NCBI GenBank assembly: GCA_016703785.1
Contig: JADJBM010000034.1
Span: 62,001-126,000, forward strand
DNA from: Betaproteobacteria bacterium
Lineage (GTDB): Bacteria; Pseudomonadota; Gammaproteobacteria; Burkholderiales; Rhodocyclaceae
Length of the DNA stretch: 64,000 bases
Reading direction: 5' to 3'
Below, piece by piece: positions 19,193 through 27,440 of the stretch (position 1 is the stretch's first letter; each line of letters begins with the position of its first letter). The notes beneath the pieces were generated by a model. That model did no database searches. It was not told where the DNA came from and worked only from the letters and a program-made list of their open reading frames with translations. The translations under genes were made by a program, and so were the position numbers.

Positions 19193-20950
19193 ATGAGTTC
19201 CGTTTCCTCCACCCGGCAGCCCAAGCGCGTCAAGGCCAGGTTCATCGGCCCGCTCGCCGTTACGCTGACGTTCATCATGTGTGTCTTCGCCGTCGCAATC
19301 TACAGTATCGAGACGCGAATTCGCGATCAGGATCTGACCGAGCGCTCGGCGGCGGTTGCCAATCTGTTCGCGCAGAAGCTGGGCAAGGATACCAACCTGA
19401 TGCTGGCGACTTTGCGCACCATGATTGTCGATGAGTCGATGGAACGGGCTTTCCGGCAGGGCGATCGCGCGGCGCTTGCGCAAGAAGGCGGCGAACTCTT
19501 CCACAACCTGAGCACGCAGCACCGCATCTCGCATCTGTATTTCATCCGCCCCGATCTGATCAGCCTGTACCGCTTTCACAGTCCGACAGTGTACGGCGAC
19601 GAAATCCAGCGCGTGACGCTGCGGCAGGCCAAGGAAGGCCAGCAGGCGGTTCATGGCCTGGAGCTGGGGCCCATGGGAACGCTGACGCTCAGGCTGGTCA
19701 TGCCATGGCGCCAGGGCGGCGAGCTGCTTGGCTATCTGGAAATCGGCGAGGAAATCGAGCACATGCTCGACGAGATCCGGCAAAGCCTTACGGTGGATTT
19801 GCTGGTGCTGGTGGACAAGCGCTATCTGGAGCATGAACAATGGCAGCGCGGCCAGGCGCTGATGCAGCGCAGCGGAAATTGGAGCCGATTTGGCACCCAT
19901 GCAGTGCTGGCGCAGACGTCTGAGCAGCTGCCGTCGGCACTGGACGAGCCCCTGCTGCAGCGGCTGTCTGCCGGCGGCACTGCCGAGATACATGATCGCG
20001 GCCGGTCGGTCCATCTGGCCAGTGTGCCGATCAATGATGCCGGCAACCGCCATATCGGCGACCTGGTGGTGATGCGCGACATCACCGCGCTGGAGTCGAC
20101 CTTCCAGTGGTCGATGATGGCAGTGATCCTGATCAGCCTGCTGGCCGCTGTCGGCGTCCTCGGCATCTTCTACCTCGCGCTCGACCGGGTCGAGCGCGAT
20201 TACCAACGCCAGCACGACCTCGAGCACCAGTTGCTGCGGCTCGACAGCGAGCACCGCCGCATTCTCCAGCTTGAGAAGCTGTCCGCCGTCGGCACGATGG
20301 TCGGGGGCATTGCGCACCAGCTCAACAATCCGCTCGTGGGGGTGGTCAACCTTGCCCAGTTGGCCGAGCGCGAGGCCGACGACCCGGCACGCACGCGCGA
20401 GCTGCTGCGGGAAATCCGCGGCGCCGGCGAGGACTGCCGCGATTTCGTCAAGCGCATGCTGGGTTTTTCCAAGGTCTCCTGCTTCGAGAGCAAGCCGACG
20501 CCGATGGCCGGGCTGATCGAGGACACGGTGCTGCTGTTTCGCCAGGCCGAGAGTCGGCACCTGCCGGTGTCGGTGAGGCTGCCGGAGGAGCCGGTGGTGC
20601 TGACGGTCGATCCCGTCCTGATCCGCCATGCACTATTCAATCTGCTCGTCAATGCGGCGCAGGCGACCGCGGATGGCGAGGGCGGCATCGAGATCAGCCT
20701 CGAGCGCGGCGAAGACAGGGAGCGGAACCTGCCCGGCTGGACGCTGGCGGTGGCCGATCACGGACGGGGCATGCCGCCGGAGGTGCTGGAGAAGATTTTC
20801 GTGCCGTTCTACACCACGCGCAGCGACGGCACCGGCCTCGGCTTGCCGGTGGTGCAGCATGTGGCCCTGCTGCACGACGGCCAGGTGACGGTGGCGAGCG
20901 AGCCGGGGCATGGCACGCGTTTTGCAATATGGTTGCCTGACTCCGTCTGA
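19193..20950 (+). CDS. Membrane sensor histidine kinase with periplasmic Cache-like domain
   Basis: 585 residues. TM1 at ~18-38, a ~260-residue periplasmic sensor region with a double-Cache-like look (TRIRDQDLTERSAAVANLFA ... HLYFIRPDLISLYRFH), TM2 near 300-325 (MMAVILISLLAAVGVLGIFY), then a coiled-coil. The phospho-acceptor box is GGIAHQLNNPLVG and the ATPase has NLLVNAAQAT (N box), ADHGRGMPP (G1), PFYTTRSDGTGLGLPVV (F/G2). It is immediately followed by its sigma-54 activator (adjacent stop and start). It probably senses a small acid or another periplasmic ligand and controls the cytochrome operon downstream (inference). Confidence 0.92.
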   Translation: MSSVSSTRQPKRVKARFIGPLAVTLTFIMCVFAVAIYSIETRIRDQDLTERSAAVANLFAQKLGKDTNLMLATLRTMIVDESMERAFRQGDRAALAQEGGELFHNLSTQHRISHLYFIRPDLISLYRFHSPTVYGDEIQRVTLRQAKEGQQAVHGLELGPMGTLTLRLVMPWRQGGELLGYLEIGEEIEHMLDEIRQSLTVDLLVLVDKRYLEHEQWQRGQALMQRSGNWSRFGTHAVLAQTSEQLPSALDEPLLQRLSAGGTAEIHDRGRSVHLASVPINDAGNRHIGDLVVMRDITALESTFQWSMMAVILISLLAAVGVLGIFYLALDRVERDYQRQHDLEHQLLRLDSEHRRILQLEKLSAVGTMVGGIAHQLNNPLVGVVNLAQLAEREADDPARTRELLREIRGAGEDCRDFVKRMLGFSKVSCFESKPTPMAGLIEDTVLLFRQAESRHLPVSVRLPEEPVVLTVDPVLIRHALFNLLVNAAQATADGEGGIEISLERGEDRERNLPGWTLAVADHGRGMPPEVLEKIFVPFYTTRSDGTGLGLPVVQHVALLHDGQVTVASEPGHGTRFAIWLPDSV

Positions 20951-22351
20951 ATGCGCACGATTCGGCCTGACATGTCGCAGAAAATTCTGGTTGTCGACGA
21001 CGATCGCCACACCCGCATCCTGCTGGACCGCCTTCTGGCCAAGTCGGCCAAGGTGAGCCTGGCCACGGATGGCGCCGAGGCGCGCCGGATGTTTGCCGCC
21101 GACGATTTCAATCTGGTGCTGATGGATCAGCGCCTGCCCGACGCCAACGGCATCGACCTGCTGCGCGAGTTCCGCGCGCTCAGGCCGCACCTGGTCGGCA
21201 TACTCATGACCGGCTTTGCCGAGGTGCGCGATGCCGTGGCGGCGGTGCGCGAGGGGCTGTTCGACTACCTGACCAAGCCCTTCGAGGACCTGGAGGCGCT
21301 GGAGGCGGTCATCGGCAAGGCGCTCGAACTGGACCGGGCCTATCGCGAGATCGACGGGCTACGGGCGCGGCTGACGACCGAGTCGGACACCCTCATCGGC
21401 CAGTCCGCCGCGATGGAGCGCGTGCTCGGCCAGATCCGCCAGGTTGCCGGCCTCGACACCACCGTGCTGCTGGAAGGCGAGAGCGGCACCGGCAAGGAAC
21501 TTGCGGCCAGACTGATTCATGCGCTCAGCACCCGTGCCGGCAAGCCGTTTCTCGAAGTCAATTGCGGCGGCCTGCCGGAAAGCCTGCTGGAAAGCCTGCT
21601 CTTCGGCTACGAGAAGGGCACCTTCACCGGGGCCAGCCAGGCCAGCGCCGGCTACTTCGAAAAGGCCCACGGCGGCAACCTCTTCCTCGATGAAATCGCC
21701 GACATGAGTCCCAAGTTGCAGTCGAGTCTGCTGCGCGTGCTGCAGGACCACAGCTATGTGCGCATCGGCAGCACGCAGCCGCGCAAGGCCGATTTCCGGC
21801 TGGTCTGCGCCACCAACCGGCCCCTGCTCGACGAGGTCAGGGCGGGCCGCTTCCGCGAGGACCTGTATTACCGCATCGCCGTGGTTTCGATCACACTGCC
21901 GCCGCTGCGCGAGCGCGAGGGCGACATCGTGGCGCTGGCGACGCATTTTCTCGATCACTACAACGCCAAATTCGGCAAGGCCTGCGGGCCGTTCACGCCG
22001 GCCGCCATGCGGGCGCTGGAAACCTGCCGCTGGGAGGGAAACGTGCGCCAGCTGCAGCATTGCATCGAGCGCGCCGTGGCCTTGCATGCAGGCGGCCCCG
22101 TCGAAAGCGTTCATTTGTTCCCATCGGGGGTATCGAAACCGATGGAGACGAAGCAGGCTGGCAGTCAGACGCCGGAAGCCAGCCTGAGCTACCAGGAAGC
22201 CCGCTCGGTGTTCGAACGCGAATACCTGCAGCGCCTGCTGGATGAAACAGGCGGGAACGTATCGGAGGCGGCGCGCCTGAGTGGCATTCCCCGGCAGAAT
22301 TTCTATGTGAAGGTGAAACGCTGGGGATTGTCACTAAAGAACGACACTTGA
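20951..22351 (+). CDS. NtrC-family sigma-54-dependent response regulator
   Basis: 466 residues in three domains. The receiver has KILVVDDDRH and the phospho-acceptor Asp in LVLMDQRLPD, with the switch Lys in YLTKPF. The AAA+ domain has Walker A LEGESGTGKEL, Walker B GNLFLDEIAD, and the sigma-54 contact loop as GTFTGA rather than the usual GAFTGA. A C-terminal Fis-type HTH (GGNVSEAARLSGIPRQNFYV) follows. It may start at 20951 or at the ATG 20972 (MSQKILVV). The next gene, 140 bases downstream, has a near-consensus -24/-12 promoter, the expected target. Confidence 0.95.
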   Translation: MRTIRPDMSQKILVVDDDRHTRILLDRLLAKSAKVSLATDGAEARRMFAADDFNLVLMDQRLPDANGIDLLREFRALRPHLVGILMTGFAEVRDAVAAVREGLFDYLTKPFEDLEALEAVIGKALELDRAYREIDGLRARLTTESDTLIGQSAAMERVLGQIRQVAGLDTTVLLEGESGTGKELAARLIHALSTRAGKPFLEVNCGGLPESLLESLLFGYEKGTFTGASQASAGYFEKAHGGNLFLDEIADMSPKLQSSLLRVLQDHSYVRIGSTQPRKADFRLVCATNRPLLDEVRAGRFREDLYYRIAVVSITLPPLREREGDIVALATHFLDHYNAKFGKACGPFTPAAMRALETCRWEGNVRQLQHCIERAVALHAGGPVESVHLFPSGVSKPMETKQAGSQTPEASLSYQEARSVFEREYLQRLLDETGGNVSEAARLSGIPRQNFYVKVKRWGLSLKNDT

Positions 22352-22387
22352 CACAAATTAACGACAGCTTGATTGCGGTCGATTTTT

Positions 22388-22402
22388 ATTGCGCACTGCA
22401 AT
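22388..22402. promoter_or_regulatory. Candidate enhancer site for the NtrC-type regulator
   Basis: ATTGC-N5-GCAAT inverted repeat located 28 bases upstream of the -24 element. It suits a Fis-type HTH dimer, but it is closer to the promoter than typical enhancers and only one copy is seen, so it is tentative. Confidence 0.4.
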
Positions 22403-22429
22403 AATCGGAAAAAAAATGCAAAACAAAGA

Positions 22430-22445
22430 TGGCACAAGGCTTGCA
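22430..22445 (+). promoter_or_regulatory. Sigma-54 (-24/-12) promoter of the cytochrome operon
   Basis: TGGCAC-N5-TTGCA, matching the RpoN consensus (TGGCACG-N4-TTGCA) at every GG and GC position, with exact spacing. It lies 48 bases upstream of the first cytochrome gene and downstream of a gene for a sigma-54 activator. Expected transcription start about 12 bases after the TTGCA element, with an AGAGGTGATC ribosome site before ATG 22493. Confidence 0.85.
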
Positions 22446-22492
22446 TTATCAGGCGTATCCGCAAGACAACCTTAACAAAAGAGGTGATCGAA

Positions 22493-23794
22493 ATGGACAA
22501 GCGCAATTCAATCCTTCCTGATGCCAAAATGAAAATTTTGGCAGCCAGCGTTGCTGCAGTGGTCGCTGCCCGGTTCTGCCGGATCGGCGGCCAGGATGCC
22601 GGCACGACTGCCATCGACTGGGACAAGATTACCGCCACCAGGCTGACCCTGTTCTATCCGGGCCAGTCTTCCTACGAATGGCTGCGCGACGCGGCCGCGC
22701 ACAAGGGTGCTGCCAGCGAGACGGCGCGCGGCGATTCCTGTGTCTCCTGCCACGACGATGCCAAGGAAGAGCAGCGCCAGGGCGCCAAGATCCTCAGGGG
22801 CAACCACCCGCTCGAGCCGATCGCCCTGCCGGGCAAGCCGGGCCACGTGGATGTGACCATCCAGGCCGCATACGACGACAAGAACGCCTATCTGCGCTAC
22901 CAGTGGAAGGGCAACAACAACATCGAATATCCCTACTACCGCTACGACGGCAAGGAATGGAAAGTGTATGGCGGCCCGCGCCTCGACAAGCCCGTCCAGG
23001 AAGGCAAGCAGCCCGCCATTTACGAGACGCGCATGTCGCTCATGCTCGACGACGGCAAGGTGCCGCTGTTCAAGGAGCAGGGCTGTTGGCTGACTTGCCA
23101 TGAGGGCGAGCGCGACCTCAATCCCGCCACGAAGGAAGATGTCGCTGCCGATCCCTTGTTGAAGGCGATCAAGAAGAGCGACGTACGCAAGTACCTGCCG
23201 TCCAGCCGAAACAATCCCTCCGACTGGAAGAGCGGCAAGTCGCTCGACGAGATCGCCCGGATCAAGGCCGCTGGCGGCTTCGTTGACCTGATCCAGTGGC
23301 GAGGGCATCGCACCAACCCCGTAGGCGGCACCGACGACGGTTATGTTCTCGAATATCGCAACTTCGATTCCGGCAAAAACCACTTTGCCTCGAACCTGGA
23401 TTCGGCCACCAAGCAGCCCAAGTTCATGTTCGACGCGGGCAAGTTTGGCGCCAAGGCGGTCAGCGCCGACCAGGTGGGCAAGAAGGACAATTTCCTGATC
23501 CAAGAGCAGCAACGCGGTGCCGTTCGACCCGAACGCGGGCTGGAAGGCGGGCGACATCCTGCCGAGGTATGCCCTGACGCCGGGGGATGCCACGGGGTCC
23601 GCGGCCGACAACAAGGGCTTCGGCACCTGGAAGGACGGCATGTGGACGGTCGTGGTCGTGCGTCCGCTGAACCGTACAACGTCGGCTTCGCCTTGCACGA
23701 CGACAACATCACCACGCGCGGGCACTATGTGTCTTACACCAAGACGCTGGGCATTGGCGCCAAGGCCGATATCGTCGCGGTGAAGCTGCCCTGA
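22493..23794 (+). CDS. Ethylbenzene-dehydrogenase-gamma-like haem protein with two c-type haem sites, several compensating frameshifts
   Basis: A periplasmic haem protein of about 433 residues. It has an N-terminal hydrophobic export segment, a CVSCH site (GDSCVSCHDDAKEE), a second CWLTCHEG site, and an EB_dh-type beta-sandwich ending in GFALHDDNITTRGHYVSYTK. Members of this domain family bind haem and pass electrons, as in DMS and ethylbenzene dehydrogenase gamma subunits. Normal sequence is interrupted between ~23511 and ~23678: the alternative frame there reads VPFDPNAGWKAGDILPRYAL. A second compensating pair lies in the signal peptide near 22580-22605. All can be repaired by single C/G changes. 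First gene after the sigma-54 promoter. Confidence 0.8.
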   Translation: MDKRNSILPDAKMKILAASVAAVVAARFCRIGGQDAGTTAIDWDKITATRLTLFYPGQSSYEWLRDAAAHKGAASETARGDSCVSCHDDAKEEQRQGAKILRGNHPLEPIALPGKPGHVDVTIQAAYDDKNAYLRYQWKGNNNIEYPYYRYDGKEWKVYGGPRLDKPVQEGKQPAIYETRMSLMLDDGKVPLFKEQGCWLTCHEGERDLNPATKEDVAADPLLKAIKKSDVRKYLPSSRNNPSDWKSGKSLDEIARIKAAGGFVDLIQWRGHRTNPVGGTDDGYVLEYRNFDSGKNHFASNLDSATKQPKFMFDAGKFGAKAVSADQVGKKDNFLIQEQQRGAVRPERGLEGGRHPAEVCPDAGGCHGVRGRQQGLRHLEGRHVDGRGRASAEPYNVGFALHDDNITTRGHYVSYTKTLGIGAKADIVAVKLP

Positions 23795-23802
23795 TCCGGT
23801 TC

Positions 23803-23832
23803 GGCCCCGGCAATGCCGGGGCCGGCCGTTTT
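23803..23832 (+). terminator. Hairpin with T-run after the haem-protein gene
   Basis: GGCCCCGGC, loop AAT, GCCGGGGCC, then GGCCGTTTT. It may act as a partial terminator or a processing/stability element within the cytochrome operon, since the next gene follows in the same direction. Confidence 0.6.
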
Positions 23833-23890
23833 CCCCGACAGACGACGGCTGCGCCGTCGTTTCCGTGCAACGAAAAATGGAGAACCTGAA

Positions 23891-24241
23891 ATGTCGCATC
23901 AAGCCAAGCGTCGCCCCCTGATCGCGCTCGTCGCCGTCGCCGGCTTCTGCCTGTCCGCCCCGGCCTTTGCCCAGTTCGATGCCGAGGCGGCGGAAAACGT
24001 CTTCAAGGAGAACGACTGCCACAAGTGCCACCACGCCACGAAGGCCAAGAAGGGCCCGGCCCTGAAGAAGATCGCCGCCAAGTACAAGGAGAAGAAGCTC
24101 GACGAGAAGGAGGCGATCAAGCACATGACCGCCGGGCAGAAAGTGAAACTCGACGACGGCAAGGAAGAGGATCACAAGATCATCGATACCAAGGACGTCA
24201 AGGTGCAGACCAACATTGCCCGCTGGATGCTTTCCCACTGA
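23891..24241 (+). CDS. Class I cytochrome c (c551/c552-like)
   Basis: 116 residues with a cleavable signal peptide (RPLIALVAVAGFCLSAPAFA, cleaved before QFDAEAAEN). There is one haem site, CHKCH, and a distal methionine in KHMTAGQKVKLDDGKEED; it is lysine-rich throughout. Periplasmic electron shuttle. The ATG at 23891 has a GGAGAACC ribosome site. Middle gene of the sigma-54-controlled set, and probably the soluble partner linking the flanking membrane and periplasmic cytochromes. Confidence 0.88.
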   Translation: MSHQAKRRPLIALVAVAGFCLSAPAFAQFDAEAAENVFKENDCHKCHHATKAKKGPALKKIAAKYKEKKLDEKEAIKHMTAGQKVKLDDGKEEDHKIIDTKDVKVQTNIARWMLSH

Positions 24242-24264
24242 CATAGAAACAGGGAGGCCGGACC

Positions 24265-26243
24265 ATGAAAAGGGGATCGTTCCTGACGTTGCTCCAGGCC
24301 GGCGTTGCCTGTCTCGCCTTCTGGCGCCGGCGCCCTTGCCGGCCGCCGCCGCCGAGCTCGGCAATGCCGGCTGTCTCGAGTGCCATGAGAGCAGCAAGAA
24401 GAAGATCGAGGTGCCGGGCAAGGACGACGAAAAGCGCACGCTTGCCCACATCAATGCCGGCAAGTTCGGCAAGGGCATCCACGGCGACATGCAGTGCGTG
24501 GCCTGCCACAAGGAGATCACCGACAGCAAGGCCAACCACGCCAAAGCCAAGGACATCAAGCCGGCCAACTGCGTCACCTGCCACGAAGCGCTCTGGGAAA
24601 CCGCCAAGCAGCAGAAGCTCACCGAGGAGAAAAAGAGCCTCGGGCTGATCGTCCGCAACATCGAGGCCTACAAGAACTCCTTCCATGCCAAGCCGGACAA
24701 GGACGATCCCTCGCGCCCGATGGCCACCTGCGAGGATTGCCACAACTCGCACGAATTCAACGTGCCGCCCAAGGGCAGCGAGCGGCGCACCGCCTGGCAC
24801 AAGACGATCCCGGACACCTGCGGCGCGAAATGCCACGAAGACCAGCTGGAGGCCTATTCCGCTTCGGTCCATGGCGAGGAAGTGCTGGAGAAGGGGAACG
24901 TCAAGAGCGCGGTGTGCACCGATTGCCACACCTCGCACAACATTTCCGGCACCGCGTCGGAAACCTTCAAGCTTGCCAACGTCAACGCCTGCGGCAGCTG
25001 CCACGAGAAGGAGCTGCAGAGCTTCGCCGACACTTACCACGGCCAGGTGAACCGCCTCGGCTACGCCTACGCGGCCAAGTGCGCCGACTGCCACGAGAGC
25101 CACAAGATCCTGCCGGCCGACCATCCGAAGTCCACGATCAACCCGAAGAACCGGCTGAAGACCTGCAGCAAGTGCCACAGCGACAAGAAGCCGGGCATGC
25201 ACGACGCCACGCCGGGCTTCGTCACCTTCGGCCCGCATGCCAACACCCACGACTTCGAGAAGTATCCGCAGATGTACATCGCCTCGAAGTTCATGGTCGG
25301 GCTGCTGATTTTCGTCTTCGCCTTCTTCTGGGCACATTCCGGCCTGTGGTACTACCGCGAATGGCAGGACCGCAAGGCGGGCAAGCCGCATGCGCGCATC
25401 GACACCAGGGGCTTGAACCTCGACGAGACCAAGCAGCACTTCCGCCGCTTCCACTGGGGCTGGCGCATCGGCCACCTGGTCTTCGCCCTCGTCACCATGA
25501 CCCTGGTGCTGACCGGCACCACCGCGCTCTACGCCGAGAGCGTCTGGGCGCCACTGGTGGCCAAGGCGGTGGGCGGGCCGAAGATGCTCGGCCTGATCCA
25601 CCGGGTCGCCGCGGCGATCTTCGTCGGCATCTTCGTGATCCACTTCGTCTATGTGATGCAGAAGCTGCTGCGCGACCGGAGCTTCCGCTGGTTCGGCCCG
25701 GATTCGCTGATCCCGAACTGGAAGGACTTCGCCGACTGCTGGGGCATGTTCAAGTGGTTCGTGGGCCGCGGCCCGAAGCCGATGTTCGACCGCTGGGCCT
25801 ATTTCGAGAAGTTCGACTACTGGGCGGTGTTCTGGGGCGTGAACATCATCGGCTGGAGCGGCCTGATGCTGGCTTTCCCGCACGTGACGGCCCAATACCT
25901 GCCGGGCTGGGTGTTCAACGTCGGCACCCTCATCCATGGCGAGGAAGCCTTCCTGGCGGCCGTGTTCCTCTTCACGGTGCATTTCTTCAACAACCATTTC
26001 CGCCCGGACAAGCTGCCGCCGCCCGACGTGGTGATGTTCACCGGCACCCAGTCTCTGCGCGAGTTCCGCCACGACCACCCGGCGCACTACCAGCGCATGG
26101 TCGATTCGGGCGAGTTGTCAAAGTACCTGGTCGAGGCGCCTTCACCGGCCATGACCCGCGGCTCCAAGATCCTCGGCCTGGCGCTCATCGCCGTCGGCCT
26201 GATGCTGCTGGTGCTGGTGGGGATCGGGTTCTTCGGCGGCTAG
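24265..26243 (+). CDS. Multihaem cytochrome c fused to a cytochrome b561-like membrane domain, frameshifted near start
   Basis: About 659 residues after correction. The ATG at 24265 begins a signal peptide (MKRGSFLTLLQAGVACLAF). A missing C near 24322 shifts the frame, and the other frame continues LAPAPLPAAAAELGNAGCLE. The periplasmic part has eight CxxCH sites (CLECH, CVACH, CVTCH, CEDCH, CTDCH, CGSCH, CADCH, CSKCH) plus one CX3CH (CGAKCH). The C-terminal ~300 residues hold 5 or 6 membrane helices with several histidines (HWGWRIGHLVFAL, GLIHRVAAAIFVGIFVIHFV, HGEEAFLAAVFLFTVHFFNN), a di-haem b quinol-oxidase arrangement. Probable quinone/cytochrome c oxidoreductase of unknown partner. Confidence 0.85.
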
Positions 26244-26269
26244 CGCCTGCTGGACAAGCCGGAAACGAG

Positions 26270-26295
26270 AAGGCCAACCGCAAGGTTGGCCTTTT
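26270..26295. terminator. Rho-independent terminator (bidirectional)
   Basis: Perfect 10-base arms AAGGCCAACC and GGTTGGCCTT around loop GCAA, followed by TT. It lies between the cytochrome gene (+ strand) and the tRNA-Gly (- strand) and can serve both directions. Confidence 0.88.
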
Positions 26296-26302
26296 CACAT
26301 TC

Positions 26303-26376
26303 TGGAGCGGGTGAAGGGAATCGAACCCTCGTATGCAGCTTGGGAAGCTGCCGTTCTGCCATTGAACTACACCCGC
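26303..26376 (-). tRNA. tRNA-Gly (anticodon UCC)
   Basis: Read on the minus strand, the 74 bases begin GCGGGTGTAGTTCAATGG and end with the acceptor partner and a genome-encoded CCA. The anticodon arm CAGCT-TCC-CAAGCTG gives UCC, and the T arm contains GGTTCGATTCC. All four arms pair normally. Confidence 0.97.
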
Positions 26377-26432
26377 ATCAGGCGGCATTTTACTGCCGAT
26401 TCTGTCGCTATCCAACCTGTTAAAATCTTTCC

Positions 26433-26633
26433 ATGGAAATCAGTGTCAACGGTGAGCAGCGCAGCGTCGCCCCCGGTCATTCCGTGGCGGCGTTGCTGCG
26501 CGACATGGAACTGGAAGGCAAGCGCCTGGCGGTCGAGCGCAACGGCGAGATCGTGCCGAAGAGCGGCCATGCTGCGACACCGCTCGTCGAGGGCGACTGC
26601 ATCGAGATCGTCATCGCCGTCGGCGGCGGATAA
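26433..26633 (+). CDS. thiS: Sulfur carrier protein ThiS
   Basis: A 66-residue ubiquitin-like protein ending in the required Gly-Gly (EIVIAVGGG). It is adenylated and thiocarboxylated to donate sulfur for the thiamine thiazole ring. It starts MEISVNGEQRSVAPGHSV, the usual beta-grasp N-terminus. Followed by thiG after 15 bases. No TPP riboswitch was recognised in the 56 bases between the tRNA and this start, although a TTAAAAT -10-like element is present just before it. Confidence 0.95.
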   Translation: MEISVNGEQRSVAPGHSVAALLRDMELEGKRLAVERNGEIVPKSGHAATPLVEGDCIEIVIAVGGG

Positions 26634-26648
26634 TGCGGAAAAGGGATC

Positions 26649-27440
26649 ATGAATAACGACCAGCTCACCATCGCCGGCAAGGCGTATTCTTCGCGCCTGC
26701 TCGTCGGCACCGGCAAGTACAAGGATTTCGACGAGACCCGCAAGGCCATCGAGGCCTCCGGCGCGGAGATCATCACGGTGGCGATCCGCCGCACCAACAT
26801 CGGTCAGGAGCCGGGCCAGCCGAGTCTGCTCGACTACCTGCCGCCCTCGAAGTACACCCTGCTGCCGAATACCGCCGGCTGCTACACGGCGGAGGATGCC
26901 GTGCGCACGCTGCGCCTGGCGCGCGAACTGCTCGACGGCCACGACCTCGTCAAGCTGGAAGTGCTGGGCGATGCGCAGACGCTTTTCCCCGACATGCCGC
27001 AGACGCTGGCGGCGGCGGAAACGCTGGTGAAGGACGGCTTCAAGGTGATGGTGTACTGCACCGACGATCCGATCCAGGCCAAGCGGCTGGAGGAGATCGG
27101 CTGCGTGGCGGTGATGCCGCTGGCCTCGCTCATCGGTTCCGGCATGGGCATCCTCAACCCGTGGAACCTGCGCCTCATCATCGACAACGCGAAAGTGCCG
27201 GTGCTGGTCGATGCCGGCGTCGGCACCGCCTCCGATGCCGCCATTGCCATGGAGCTGGGCTGCGATGGCGTGCTCATGAACACGGCGATTGCCGGCGCGC
27301 AGAATCCGGTGCTGATGGCTTCCGCCATGAGAAAGGCGGTGGAAGCCGGACGTGAGGCTTTCCTTGCCGGGCGCATGCCGAGAAAACTCTACAGCGCCAC
27401 GCCCAGCTCGCCGACCGGCGGTCTGATCGGAAAGGCTTAA
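26649..27440 (+). CDS. thiG: Thiazole synthase ThiG
   Basis: A 263-residue TIM barrel that condenses deoxyxylulose-5-phosphate, dehydroglycine and ThiS-thiocarboxylate into the thiazole. LLVGTGKYKDFDETRKAIEA, then VTVAIRR-type strand, LLPNTAGCYTAEDAVRTLRL, the Schiff-base Lys region LVKLEVLGD, and the phosphate-binding LVDAGVGTASDAAIAMELG are conserved. The C-terminal YSATPSSPTGGLIGKA is typical. Its stop overlaps the stop of the convergent GGDEF/EAL gene. No thiO, thiE or thiC lies nearby. Confidence 0.96.
   Translation: MNNDQLTIAGKAYSSRLLVGTGKYKDFDETRKAIEASGAEIITVAIRRTNIGQEPGQPSLLDYLPPSKYTLLPNTAGCYTAEDAVRTLRLARELLDGHDLVKLEVLGDAQTLFPDMPQTLAAAETLVKDGFKVMVYCTDDPIQAKRLEEIGCVAVMPLASLIGSGMGILNPWNLRLIIDNAKVPVLVDAGVGTASDAAIAMELGCDGVLMNTAIAGAQNPVLMASAMRKAVEAGREAFLAGRMPRKLYSATPSSPTGGLIGKA

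Noticed and set aside
22508..26087. Long minus-strand frames of 717 and 629 codons
   Set aside because: They are antisense to the cytochrome genes, whose CxxCH sites and membrane segments are clear on the plus strand.
26303..26376. tRNA-Gly as an island attachment site
   Set aside because: No second copy of the tRNA 3' end and no integrase gene were found in the window.
26378..26432. TPP riboswitch upstream of thiS
   Set aside because: The gap is only 55 bases and lacks the thi-box core sequence.
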